From NCBI RefSeq assembly GCF_000196795.1, contig NC_014259.1:310001-374000 (forward strand): a DNA stretch of 64,000 nucleotides, given 5' to 3'. The DNA comes from Acinetobacter oleivorans DR1. Lineage in GTDB: Bacteria > Pseudomonadota > Gammaproteobacteria > Pseudomonadales > Moraxellaceae. The notes beneath the pieces are model-generated. The model did not search any database and was not told where the DNA came from. It was given only the letters and a program-made list of their open reading frames with translations. This document shows, piece by piece, positions 55,991 to 64,000 of the stretch. Made by a program: the position numbers and the translations under genes. Positions within the stretch are counted from its first letter, which is position 1; each line of letters opens with the position of its first letter.

Positions 55991-57022
55991 TTAGTAATTA
56001 AATGGCAGCTCACCTCCCTGATCATGGACCGTTTCAAAAGTTCGAAGTCTTAGTTGTTCTTGTGATGAATTGAATTGTTGTTGGCGTAACTGTTGAATAG
56101 CTTGATTTTTGGCGCTATCACTCATGTTACTTTTAATAATTTCATCTCGACCATTGAGATAACTTGTGACCCTTTGTTGCCAAGCATTCCGCTCTGTATC
56201 TAAAGTTTCTAATCGTTGAGTCGCTTCGACTCCAACAAGTGCTGTACGCATCTGTCTAAGCTCTTCTGCTGAACCTTTACGAGCTTTAATTTGTTTGGTT
56301 AGGGTATGTAAATCATCAAGTTTAGAAAGTTCTTGCAGGTTTTGTTGCCAGTCTTCTGGAAGTTCTTCAAAACGTTCTTTAAGCTTTCGTGCTTTTTCAA
56401 TTTCACTTAGAGAAGAATTTTCAAGTATCTGCATTCGATCTAGCGTATAGTTCTGATAGATATCTTCGCTCGAGAAAAGGCCTTCAATTTCAGAAGTCGA
56501 AAAGAAACGTTTTCTTATATCTTGAATTGAATTAAAGATCTTTTGAAAATAATTTTTATCTTGTTGTTTTGCAGAAGGTGTTTGGATTTGAGCAAGCTGT
56601 TCACGATATTTTAAATAGCGGGCCCATAAATCCATAATTTGTGAGCGGGCTGGCTCTAAATATTGTCCTTGAATGAATTTCCCAAAGTGATTTTTGATCT
56701 GTTCTAAATCGTTTTCGCCATATTGAGTAATAAAATATTCAAAGCAGTCGCGCGTTTGACTATTAACGACCAAATGTTGAGAACTATCAGTTTTTAACTG
56801 GCAGTTAACTTCGGTGTCTTGCTGACTTTTACTATGGTAAGCATCTTCATTTAACGATGAATGATCTGTGGGTTGAGCTGATGCTAAATTTTGAGCTGTA
56901 TTTTCACTGACTTGGGCTGATGTGTTTTTTGAGTCAGGACTTAACCAATAGACACATGCAATGAGGCTCAAAATAAAAAATCCGAGCACGCACCACAATA
57001 CCTTCTTCTGCATTCCGTGCAT
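55991..57022 (-). CDS. lifO: Lipase-specific foldase (Lif)
   Basis: A 343-residue steric chaperone anchored in the inner membrane by an N-terminal helix (about 9-27). A variable Ala/Ser/Gln-rich linker follows, and then a highly helical domain. The Lif motif RXXFDY-like occurs as RDCFEYF (about residue 91-97). The rest is charged amphipathic helices, as in Lif. It is transcribed ahead of lip with an 83-bp gap, so chaperone and client are made together. Confidence 0.93.
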   Translation of the reverse strand: MHGMQKKVLWCVLGFFILSLIACVYWLSPDSKNTSAQVSENTAQNLASAQPTDHSSLNEDAYHSKSQQDTEVNCQLKTDSSQHLVVNSQTRDCFEYFITQYGENDLEQIKNHFGKFIQGQYLEPARSQIMDLWARYLKYREQLAQIQTPSAKQQDKNYFQKIFNSIQDIRKRFFSTSEIEGLFSSEDIYQNYTLDRMQILENSSLSEIEKARKLKERFEELPEDWQQNLQELSKLDDLHTLTKQIKARKGSAEELRQMRTALVGVEATQRLETLDTERNAWQQRVTSYLNGRDEIIKSNMSDSAKNQAIQQLRQQQFNSSQEQLRLRTFETVHDQGGELPFNY

Positions 57023-57175
57023 AAAGATATCTTCCTTAAGTTTTAATTTGTTGTTTTTTTACTCGATCATTAATGTGCCATAAAATAAGTGAAAAGGCAC
57101 CTAAATATTGTGAAAATATCTTGTCGAATTTGCTAACATGTCGGCACTTTTTTCTAGCTTTGTGTTCCAGTAAAA

Positions 57176-58081
57176 ATGACGACAAAAAATCAAAAAATTT
57201 CTCGTCGCCATATCAGTGGTGTATTTCTATTAAATAAACCATTAGGGCTCAGCTCAAATGCGGCTTTGCAAAAAGTGCGTTGGTTATATCGCGCCCAAAA
57301 AGCAGGTCATACTGGAGCTTTAGACCCATTGGCGACAGGTTTGCTCCCGATTTGTTTGGGAGAGGCTACCAAGTTCTCACATTATTTGCTGGACTCAACA
57401 AAGCGCTACCAAACTACTGTTCGCTTGGGGCAAACCACGACGACAGGTGATGTGGAAGGGGAGATTCTACAAGAACGCTCCGTTCCTGTTCTCAACCAAG
57501 AGCTTATTGAACAAACCTTAGAAAAATTTAGAGGTGATATTCAACAAGTTCCGCCGATGTATTCGGCTTTGAAAAAAGAAGGCAGACCATTATATGAGCT
57601 TGCCCGAAAAGGTATTGAAATTGAGCGTGAAGCCCGCCCAGTCACAATTTATGCTTTAGAGCTCATTGAATTTACCGAAAATAGTATCACTCTGGACGTC
57701 ACTTGTTCTAAAGGAACATACATTCGTGTATTAGGTGAAGATATTGGTGAAGCACTTGGTTGTGGTGGGCATTTAACGATGCTAAACCGGACTCAAACAG
57801 GACATTTTGAGCTTATTCCGAGTTATACCATTGAATATCTGGAAAGCTTAACTGAAGAGCAAAGAGAAGCATTGTTACTACCAGTGTATGCGCCAATTGA
57901 CCATTTCCTAAAAATTCAGGTGCCTGAAGGGCGTGAAAAATATTTTTGCAACGGTTTAGAAAGCAATATTGAGCATTCTGCAGAAGCAGAAGTTTTGGTT
58001 TTTTCGGGTGAGCGTTGTTTAGGCTTAGCTGAGATTACCGATAAAAAACGGTTGGTACCTAAGCGTATCTTAAATTTGTAG
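57176..58081 (+). CDS. truB: tRNA pseudouridine55 synthase
   Basis: A 301-residue enzyme forming psi55 in the T loop of most tRNAs. The catalytic Asp lies in [24 protein letters not shown], here [12 protein letters not shown] (about residue 46). [22 protein letters not shown] is the substrate-binding motif and the C-terminal PUA-like part is present. It is divergent from lifO. The usual rbfA-truB linkage of many bacteria is not seen here. Confidence 0.96.
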   Translation: MTTKNQKISRRHISGVFLLNKPLGLSSNAALQKVRWLYRAQKAGHTGALDPLATGLLPICLGEATKFSHYLLDSTKRYQTTVRLGQTTTTGDVEGEILQERSVPVLNQELIEQTLEKFRGDIQQVPPMYSALKKEGRPLYELARKGIEIEREARPVTIYALELIEFTENSITLDVTCSKGTYIRVLGEDIGEALGCGGHLTMLNRTQTGHFELIPSYTIEYLESLTEEQREALLLPVYAPIDHFLKIQVPEGREKYFCNGLESNIEHSAEAEVLVFSGERCLGLAEITDKKRLVPKRILNL

Positions 58082-58100
58082 TAGATGTAGAGTATAGAGC

Positions 58101-58877
58101 ATGGGCATGGAATGGGACGTTATCCTAAGTTTGATCTTTTTTGCGTTTACTGCGGGAGCAATTGATGCTGCTGTAGGTGGCGGTGGACTCATCCAGATTC
58201 CCGGGATCATGAGCACTTTTCCTAACATGTCGACTGCTACGGTAATTGGTACCAATAAAGTCTCATCCATTTTTGGTACTGCATCGGCTGCTTATACATT
58301 TGCTAAAAAAGTAAAATTGCAGTGGAAGCTTTTAGCAGTTATTGCCATTTGTGCTCTGATTAGCTCTTTTGCTGGGGCAGCTTGTCTATCGCTTATTCCT
58401 CAATCGGTATTACGTCCTTTCGTGTTCGTGATGTTGATTGTGATTGCCGTTTATACGCTAGTTAAAAAGAACTTCGGGCAGGTTCACACTGAGCAAAAAA
58501 TTACCAATAAAATGCTGATTTTAGCTGCTATAGGTAGTTTGGCGATCGGTTTTTATGACGGTATTTTTGGGCCAGGTACAGGTAGTTTCTTTATTTTCTT
58601 CTTTATCCGTTTTTTACAAGTTGATTTCTTGCATGCTTCAGCTTTGTCAAAAATCGGTAACTTTATGACGAACTTAGCTGCTTTGAGTTTCCTCATTCCG
58701 ACAGGTCACGCTATTTTGCATATCGGTTTAATGATGGCCGTTGCAAACGTGCTTGGTTCTGTTGTTGGGGTCCGTACCGCGCTTAAATACGGTAGTGGAT
58801 TTGTCCGTATTATCTTTTTAATTTTGGTGAGTATCCTGATTTGCCGTTTGGGCTATCAAATGTTTGTTACGGGTTAA
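58101..58877 (+). CDS. TSUP-family transporter (TauE/SafE-like)
   Basis: A 258-residue inner-membrane protein with about eight hydrophobic helices. It shows the duplicated TSUP signature: first half GAIDAAVGGGGLIQIPGIM (about 15-33), second half GFYDGIFGPGTGSFFIFFF (about 150-168). TSUP proteins move sulfite, sulfonates or other organic anions; the substrate is not readable. It starts 20 bp after truB and may be co-transcribed. Confidence 0.87.
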   Translation: MGMEWDVILSLIFFAFTAGAIDAAVGGGGLIQIPGIMSTFPNMSTATVIGTNKVSSIFGTASAAYTFAKKVKLQWKLLAVIAICALISSFAGAACLSLIPQSVLRPFVFVMLIVIAVYTLVKKNFGQVHTEQKITNKMLILAAIGSLAIGFYDGIFGPGTGSFFIFFFIRFLQVDFLHASALSKIGNFMTNLAALSFLIPTGHAILHIGLMMAVANVLGSVVGVRTALKYGSGFVRIIFLILVSILICRLGYQMFVTG

Positions 58878-58885
58878 ATAAGATT

Positions 58886-58926
58886 AAAAGTATGAGCTGT
58901 TCCTAAAATGCAGTTCATACTTTTAT
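58886..58926 (+). terminator. Probable terminator after the TSUP gene
   Basis: AAAAGTATGA and TCATACTTTT pair with an inner GCTG/CAGT extension. The T-run is short. Confidence 0.6.
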
Positions 58927-59088
58927 GTATCATTTAAAATTAGAAATATAAAAATCATTACAGAAGTTTACTAGAAAGAAAACTGTGTAAAAAATAGTCT
59001 CATTTTAAGCTACTTAAACATTATAAATTTCAACGTATGATAAACCTTGAAATAAAAAAGATTTTTTAGCTAAAAAATGAGGAAGAGA

Positions 59089-59532
59089 ATGAATATTTTC
59101 GAAGCATTAAGAGAAAGCCATGAAAATCAACGTAACCTTTCTGAACAACTTATTCAGACACATGGTTTAACTGAAGAAAGAAAAGAACTATTTGATGCAT
59201 TAAAAAATGAACTTTATGCCCATTCAGTTGCTGAAGACCGTTATCTCTATATTCCTTTAATGTTTGATGATGTCGGTTTAGATATTACGAGACATGCTTT
59301 ATCTGAGCATCATGAAATGGATGAGTTGGTCGAGCAGCTCGAAAAAACCGATATGAGTAGCCCAAGCTGGTTAGCAACTGCCAAACAGTTGAGTGAAAAA
59401 GTCCATCATCATTTAAAAGAAGAAGAACATAAATTTTTTCAACAGGCGGGAAAAATTCTTAAAGATAGTGAAAAAGAAACGCTGGGTAATAAATATTTAA
59501 AGGAATATAAAAAGTATAAAAAGCAGCAATAG
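59089..59532 (+). CDS. Hemerythrin-like HHE-domain protein
   Basis: A 147-residue cytoplasmic four-helix di-iron protein. The start ATG 59089 with GAGGAAG directly upstream is preferred over the ATG at 59077. Metal ligand pattern: H in ESHENQ, H and E in HSVAEDRY, SEHHEMDEL, and the HHHLKEEEHKF helix. Such proteins may sense or bind oxygen, NO or iron. The C-terminal tail is very lysine-rich (KYLKEYKKYKKQQ). It converges on an EamA gene only seven bases away. Confidence 0.85.
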   Translation: MNIFEALRESHENQRNLSEQLIQTHGLTEERKELFDALKNELYAHSVAEDRYLYIPLMFDDVGLDITRHALSEHHEMDELVEQLEKTDMSSPSWLATAKQLSEKVHHHLKEEEHKFFQQAGKILKDSEKETLGNKYLKEYKKYKKQQ

Positions 59533-59539
59533 TATTTAA

Positions 59540-60403
59540 CTATGCTACTTTTTTAGTACTTCTTAAAGTAACGCCAATTGATGCCAACATTACACAACCT
59601 AAAGCCACCCATTGCAGCATGCTGATTTCTTCGTGAAGTAATAAGAAACCCGTTAATGCTGCTAATGCTGGTGCTAAACTCGTTAGGGTGCCGTAAGTTA
59701 ATTTAGTAAGTTGTTTGAGTGCCATTAAATCAAGTGCATATGGTATAGCAGTCGCTAAAATAGCAATAAGTAATGCTTTACCCCAGTACTGTGTTTCAAG
59801 TAATGCAGGAGCATTATGCCAGATGCTAATCGGTAGTAAGGTTAGAGCAGATAATCCAATTCCAATGGTTAAAGCGTGCATCCCTATATTTTGGGTCACA
59901 ACTTTCTGACCAAAATAAATATAGAATGCCCAGCAAAATCCAGCACCTAGCGCGCAGGCAGCACCGATATAGGAAAAGTGGTGTTGTGTTGGGTCTTGCC
60001 AAGGCACCATCAATGCAATACCTAACATCGCAAATGCCACCCAAATATAGTCACTCTTTTGTTTAATGGAAAGTAGAGCTAGTCCTAAAGGACCAATGAA
60101 CTCTAAGCCCACGGCAATTCCTTGAGGTAACTTTCCAAGCGACGTATAGAATAAAATATTCATGAGACCCAAAGATGCGCAGTACATCAATAAATCACGC
60201 CATTTTAAATAGGGTAAGCGTGACCAGATTTTCCATGAGCGGAACATGATCGCGACAATAACCGTTGCAAAACTCAGCCTTAAAACTGTAACGGTAAGAG
60301 GGTCTAATATTGCAATGAGCTGCTTAGCAAATGAAGCACTGATTTGATATGAGACCATCGACAGAATCATATATAGCACAGCAATAATGGGAAGATTCTG
60401 CAT
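59540..60403 (-). CDS. EamA/DMT-family exporter A
   Basis: A 287-residue inner-membrane protein with ten hydrophobic helices in two EamA repeats. The first half ends with IAVGLEFIGPLGLALLS and the second with the GFLLLHEEISMLQWVALG pattern, typical of RhtA/YdcZ-like exporters of amino acids or metabolites. It is the second of two similar adjacent genes with the same strand and helix pattern (see 60496-61380). Confidence 0.85.
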   Translation of the reverse strand: MQNLPIIAVLYMILSMVSYQISASFAKQLIAILDPLTVTVLRLSFATVIVAIMFRSWKIWSRLPYLKWRDLLMYCASLGLMNILFYTSLGKLPQGIAVGLEFIGPLGLALLSIKQKSDYIWVAFAMLGIALMVPWQDPTQHHFSYIGAACALGAGFCWAFYIYFGQKVVTQNIGMHALTIGIGLSALTLLPISIWHNAPALLETQYWGKALLIAILATAIPYALDLMALKQLTKLTYGTLTSLAPALAALTGFLLLHEEISMLQWVALGCVMLASIGVTLRSTKKVA

Positions 60404-60495
60404 GGAAATACCCTAGGGCCTCATCTAATATTATTTAAAACTAATCAGTGTTAATTATAGCGAATGCCATGTTTTAACTCGTGGTTTCAGTCGAT

Positions 60496-61380
60496 TTAAC
60501 TTACCGTTTTTTCACGTTCCTGACGTGCTTTTTGGGTAGTTATGGTACAACCGACCGAAGCTGCAATAATTGTTGCAAGTGCCAGCCATTGATTCCATAA
60601 CAAATATTCACCTAAAAAGATAAAACCAGAAAGTGCAGCAACTGCGGGCTCTAGGCTCATCAATGTTCCGAAACTTAAGGGCGTTAAATTACGTAGGGCT
60701 AGCATTTCTAAAGAAAAGGGTAATGCGCTGGCTAAAATTGCCAAACCAATAAAATAAACAAGATAGGGGAGCTCTATAACTTGCCCTATTGAGCCTGAGA
60801 AAAAAGTAATGGGTAATAAGATGCATGCGCCCACACTCATTCCTAAACATACAGTGTGATTGCCTGATATACCTGACGGTTTCTGTCCAGCAATAATATA
60901 AAGTGCCCAACATGCGCCAGCACTAACTGCAAATAATACTCCGATCCAATCCAGACTATGAGCCTGATTGAAAGGGAAAAGTAAAATGAGGCCAACAATC
61001 GCTAAACTGACCCAAACAAAATCATATTTTTGGCGTGCATGGTATAAGGCCACACTTAAGGGACCAATAAATTCAAAAGCAACTGCAATACCAATGGGTA
61101 ACCGTTCAATTGACAGATAAAAAAGCGCGTTCATTCCTGCAAGAGCAAAGCCATACGCTAAAATAGCTTTCCAGCGGACCTGACTAAAATTGATTTGCCA
61201 AATTCTAAAAATAAAGGCAAGAATAATTGCACCTAAGCATAAGCGCATTGCTGAAACGGTAAGGGTGGGAAAGCTCTGGAACAGAAATTTAGCTAAAGAT
61301 GCGCTGCTTTGTACGCTCAGCATAGCGAGAATAAGAAAACCCAACGCATGTAGCTGAGATTTCTGGTTCGAACTGGACAT
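60496..61380 (-). CDS. EamA/DMT-family exporter B
   Basis: A 294-residue paralogue of the previous gene. Shared landmarks include IAVAFEFIGPLSVAL and PAVAALSGFIFLGE with ten helices. I use the ATG 61380 (MSSSNQKSQLHALG); the frame is open 69 bp further upstream but enters the serA terminator. The two genes are 92 bp apart and could be co-transcribed; a tandem duplication is the simplest origin, followed by strong divergence. Confidence 0.85.
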   Translation of the reverse strand: MSSSNQKSQLHALGFLILAMLSVQSSASLAKFLFQSFPTLTVSAMRLCLGAIILAFIFRIWQINFSQVRWKAILAYGFALAGMNALFYLSIERLPIGIAVAFEFIGPLSVALYHARQKYDFVWVSLAIVGLILLFPFNQAHSLDWIGVLFAVSAGACWALYIIAGQKPSGISGNHTVCLGMSVGACILLPITFFSGSIGQVIELPYLVYFIGLAILASALPFSLEMLALRNLTPLSFGTLMSLEPAVAALSGFIFLGEYLLWNQWLALATIIAASVGCTITTQKARQEREKTVS

Positions 61381-61432
61381 TTTATTATTTGATCGATTGG
61401 TATACTTTTCACATGATAATGTAAATGTCCAT

Positions 61433-61462
61433 AAAAAAGCCACAGACAATGCTGTGGCTTTT
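61433..61462 (-). terminator. Terminator after serA
   Basis: GCCACAG (61439-61445) and CTGTGGC (61452-61458) are followed, on the minus strand, by TTTTTTA. It lies within the upstream region of the EamA B gene. Confidence 0.8.
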
Positions 61463-61478
61463 AAATTTACAGTTCGTA

Positions 61479-62711
61479 TTAGAACAATACGCGCACGCGA
61501 ATTGTACCTTCAACTTCATGCAACATATCTAAAGCTTCGTGAGAAGCAGAAGCGTCAACGTCCATTACGAGGTAACCGATGTCACCTTTAGTCATAAGTG
61601 ATTGACCAGAAATGTTGATGCCTTGCTCAGCAAACAAGTTGTTGATCTTAGACAATACGCCCGGTACGTTTTTGTGGATATGCAATAAACGGTGTTGACC
61701 AGCAGTCAATGGTAATGCGATTTCTGGGAAGTTTACCGCAGAAAGCGTCATACCCTTGTCAGAGTAAGCAACAAATTTCTCTGCAACTTCTAAACCGATG
61801 TTTGCTTGCGCTTCCATGGTTGAACCGCCAACGTGAGGAGTCAAAATCACATTGTCTAAGCCACGAAGTGGAGAAACAAACTCTTCGCCATTTGCTTTTG
61901 GTTCTTTAGGGAATACGTCAACCGCTGCACCAGCAATATGACCAGATTTGATGGCATCTGCTAAATCTTCAATCACTACACATGTACCACGTGCAGCATT
62001 TAGGAAGATTGCGCCTTCTTTCATTTTTGCAAATTGTGCTTTAGTGAAGAAGTTGCGTGTAGATGGAACATCAGGCACATGTAATGTAACTACATCAGCA
62101 GTCGCTAAAAGTTCGTCTAACGAACCAACTTGGCGAGCATTACCCATTGGTAATTTAGTTACTGCATCGTAATAAATCACATGCATACCTAAGCTTTCAG
62201 CAAGAACAGAAAGCTGAGAACCGATGGAACCGTAACCTACAATACCTAAAGTTTTGCCACGAGTTTCGAAAGAACCGACAGCAGACTTGTCCCAACCACC
62301 ACGATGACAAGCCGCCGATTTTTCAGGAACACGGCGAAGAAGAAGAATTGTTTCAGCAAGTACAAGCTCTGCAACCGAACGCGTATTTGAATACGGTGCG
62401 TTAAATACAGGAATACCACGTGCCATAGCTGCTTTAAGATCAACTTGGTTTGTTCCGATACAGAAACAGCCCACTGCGATCAATTTATTTGCAGCTTCGA
62501 AAACTTCTTCAGTCAATTGGGTACGCGAACGAATACCAATAAAGTGAGCATCTTTAACAGCTTCTTTTAGCGCTTCGCCTTCAAGAGCAGTTTTGCGATA
62601 GTCAATATTGGTGTAACCCGCAGCGTTTAGAGTATCGACTGCGTTTTGGTGAACGCCTTCTAACAAAAGGAAACGGATTTTATCTTTAGGTAGTGAAAGA
62701 TGTTGGCTCAT
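61479..62711 (-). CDS. serA: D-3-phosphoglycerate dehydrogenase
   Basis: First step of serine biosynthesis, NAD-dependent oxidation of 3-phosphoglycerate; SerA also reduces 2-oxoglutarate to D-2-hydroxyglutarate. The 410 residues show the NAD fold GIVGYGSIGSQLSVLAESLG, here GYGSIGSQL (about 159-167), the catalytic Arg/Glu/His set with LTPHVGGSTMEAQ, and a C-terminal ACT domain (about 340-410) for serine feedback. The length matches the E. coli type. It is divergent from a FAD-linked D-2-hydroxyacid dehydrogenase. Confidence 0.96.
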   Translation of the reverse strand: MSQHLSLPKDKIRFLLLEGVHQNAVDTLNAAGYTNIDYRKTALEGEALKEAVKDAHFIGIRSRTQLTEEVFEAANKLIAVGCFCIGTNQVDLKAAMARGIPVFNAPYSNTRSVAELVLAETILLLRRVPEKSAACHRGGWDKSAVGSFETRGKTLGIVGYGSIGSQLSVLAESLGMHVIYYDAVTKLPMGNARQVGSLDELLATADVVTLHVPDVPSTRNFFTKAQFAKMKEGAIFLNAARGTCVVIEDLADAIKSGHIAGAAVDVFPKEPKANGEEFVSPLRGLDNVILTPHVGGSTMEAQANIGLEVAEKFVAYSDKGMTLSAVNFPEIALPLTAGQHRLLHIHKNVPGVLSKINNLFAEQGINISGQSLMTKGDIGYLVMDVDASASHEALDMLHEVEGTIRVRVLF

Positions 62712-63089
62712 TACGGCTCCGCTACAAAGGCCAAATTTGGTGGCGCTATCATAACATAATGGTCGGTACTATAGATATTTCGTTTGCGCCATCGTCTTAT
62801 GGCAATTTTATCTATGTCTAATCACTTCTATTTATGGCTTGTGAGTCATTTAGAATAGGTTTGGTATGAGATTTAAATGCGATTTTTCTCTGAAACTCTC
62901 ATAGAAAAGCATTTATTTACGTTAAACATGTTTTGTAGTGACAGTATCTCTATTCTGAACTTTATCGCTTGAGCTGTTGCATGTAGAATATAGGAGTTCC
63001 TTGAACATTATGGCTTTGCTCAGGTGAAAACCCTGAAAATATGAAGTCATATTCCCACCATAGTTTACTTCTTGCTAGGTCTGCAAACG
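62712..63089. other. Divergent intergenic region serA / FAD dehydrogenase (378 bp)
   Basis: It must hold both promoters. I see no gene and no convincing palindrome. Confidence 0.4.
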
Positions 63090-64000
63090 ATGAATGCTCC
63101 AGTCGCTTTAACACCTGAGTTACTCACCCAATTAACAGCAATCGTCGGTGAAAACCGTATTAAAACCGATGCTGATAGTCTCGAAAACTGGGGTAAAGAT
63201 CATACCAAGCATTTTAATCCGAACCCATCGGTCATCGTTTTTCCATCGACCACTGAACAAGTTCAGGCAGTTGTAAAGCTTGCGAACCAGTTTAATATCG
63301 CGATTACACCGTCAGGTGGTCGTACTGGTCTCTCTGCGGGTGCTGTAGCAACTAATGGCGAAATTGTCATTAGCATGGACAAAATGAACCAGATTCTTGA
63401 GTTCTTCCCAGCAGATCGTATGGTACGAGTGCAAGCTGGTGTAGTGACTGAACAATTGCAAAACTATGCTGAAGAGCAAGGTATGTATTATCCGGTTGAT
63501 TTCGCGTCAGCGGGTTCTAGTCAGATTGGCGGTAATATCGGTACCAATGCTGGTGGTATTAAAGTTATTAAATACGGCATGACACGTAATTGGGTGCTTG
63601 GTTTAACTGTTGTCACTGGTAAAGGCGATATTTTACGTTTAAACAAAGGCATGGTTAAAAATGCAACTGGTTATGCATTACAGCATTTGTTTATTGGTGG
63701 TGAAGGTACATTAGGTTTAGTGACTGAAGCGGAAATTAAACTTGAGCGCCAACCACAAAACTTACAAGTTTTAGTTTTAGGTGTTCCTGATTTTGACGCA
63801 GTAATGCCTGTATTACATGCATTCCAAAAAGATATCGATTTAACTGCATTTGAGTTCTTTGGTGAACTTGCAATGCAAAAAGTTTTAGATCATGGACATG
63901 TACAACGCCCATTTGAAACTCAATGTCCATTCTATGTATTGCTTGAGTTTGAAGCGCCATATGAGCCGATTCTCGATAAAGCAATGGAAATTTTCGAGCA
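63090..64000 (+). CDS. FAD-linked D-2-hydroxyglutarate/D-lactate dehydrogenase-like protein, cut by window end
   Basis: The first 303 residues of an FAD-binding_4/PCMH flavoprotein. The start is MNAPVALTPELL, at the ATG 63090. FAD-binding motifs are PSVIVFPSTTEQVQAVVKLA (about 47-66), TPSGGRTGLSAGAV (about 74-87) and GSSQIGGNIGTNAGGIKVI, given here as IGGNIGTNAGG (about 150). Homologues next to serA in pseudomonads oxidise D-2-hydroxyglutarate and pass electrons to ETF, recycling the SerA side product. D-lactate dehydrogenase is the main alternative. The C-terminal substrate domain lies outside the window. Confidence 0.87.
   Translation, partial: MNAPVALTPELLTQLTAIVGENRIKTDADSLENWGKDHTKHFNPNPSVIVFPSTTEQVQAVVKLANQFNIAITPSGGRTGLSAGAVATNGEIVISMDKMNQILEFFPADRMVRVQAGVVTEQLQNYAEEQGMYYPVDFASAGSSQIGGNIGTNAGGIKVIKYGMTRNWVLGLTVVTGKGDILRLNKGMVKNATGYALQHLFIGGEGTLGLVTEAEIKLERQPQNLQVLVLGVPDFDAVMPVLHAFQKDIDLTAFEFFGELAMQKVLDHGHVQRPFETQCPFYVLLEFEAPYEPILDKAMEIFE

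Overview
The window looks like an ordinary chromosomal stretch of an Acinetobacter species (Gammaproteobacteria, Moraxellaceae), probably close to the A. calcoaceticus-baumannii complex. This rests on AT-rich sequence, protein sequences, and the gene order ponA / pilMNOPQ-aroKB / gltBD / pilin-glycosylation genes / bfr / spoT-rpoZ-gmk / ispH / fimT-pilVWXY1-pilE / rpsP-rimM-trmD-rplS / lipase-foldase / truB / serA. The species assignment is an inference from remembered synteny, not a search. I saw no rRNA operon, CRISPR array, prophage or insertion sequence.

Layout. 1-3652: partial APC amino-acid permease, a tRNA-Ala/tRNA-Glu pair with its own promoter downstream of gltX, and a small secreted protein of unknown function. 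4052-6445: sulfate-binding protein, then a TetR regulator divergent from a flavodoxin-fold NAD(P)H oxidoreductase with two identical palindromes between them. 6703-13833: first half of the division/cell-wall cluster (rsmH-ftsL-ftsI-murE-murF-mraY). 13893-15049: unknown protein plus an RlmA-type methyltransferase. 15145-25666: ponA (PBP1a) divergent from pilMNOPQ, aroK, aroB and a SPOR-like membrane protein. 26122-32094: gltBD glutamate synthase behind NtrC-like sites and a sigma-54 promoter.

32271-38895: di-iron hydrolase-like protein, a LemA-TPM-TPM envelope operon, then a major type IV pilin with a second sigma-54 promoter, a TfpZ-type accessory protein and a PglL/PglS-like oligosaccharyltransferase. 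38940-43887 (minus strand): heme-type bacterioferritin lacking most ferroxidase ligands, Fur-boxed bfd, ridA, a spoT whose synthetase half looks dead, rpoZ and gmk. 44010-52526: ispH, then the minor-pilin operon fimT-pilV-pilW-pilX-pilY1-pilE-pilE. 52673-54879: rpsP-rimM-trmD-rplS. 54933-64000: lipase and foldase, truB, TSUP transporter, hemerythrin, two tandem EamA exporters, serA, and a divergent FAD-linked D-2-hydroxyacid dehydrogenase cut by the window end.

How the genes work together. Three loci build the type IV pilus / DNA-uptake machine: the alignment complex and secretin (pilMNOPQ), the major pilin with its glycosylation pair, and the minor-pilin/PilY1 tip operon. Nitrogen assimilation (gltBD) and the pilin both appear to use sigma-54 with upstream activator palindromes. 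serA and the FAD dehydrogenase probably form a functional pair that removes D-2-hydroxyglutarate made by SerA. I found no clearly new defence or mobile system. The most rewarding points are the two sigma-54 regulatory regions, the pilin-glycosylation trio, the ferroxidase-deficient Bfr, the degenerate SpoT synthetase and the LemA/TPM operon.
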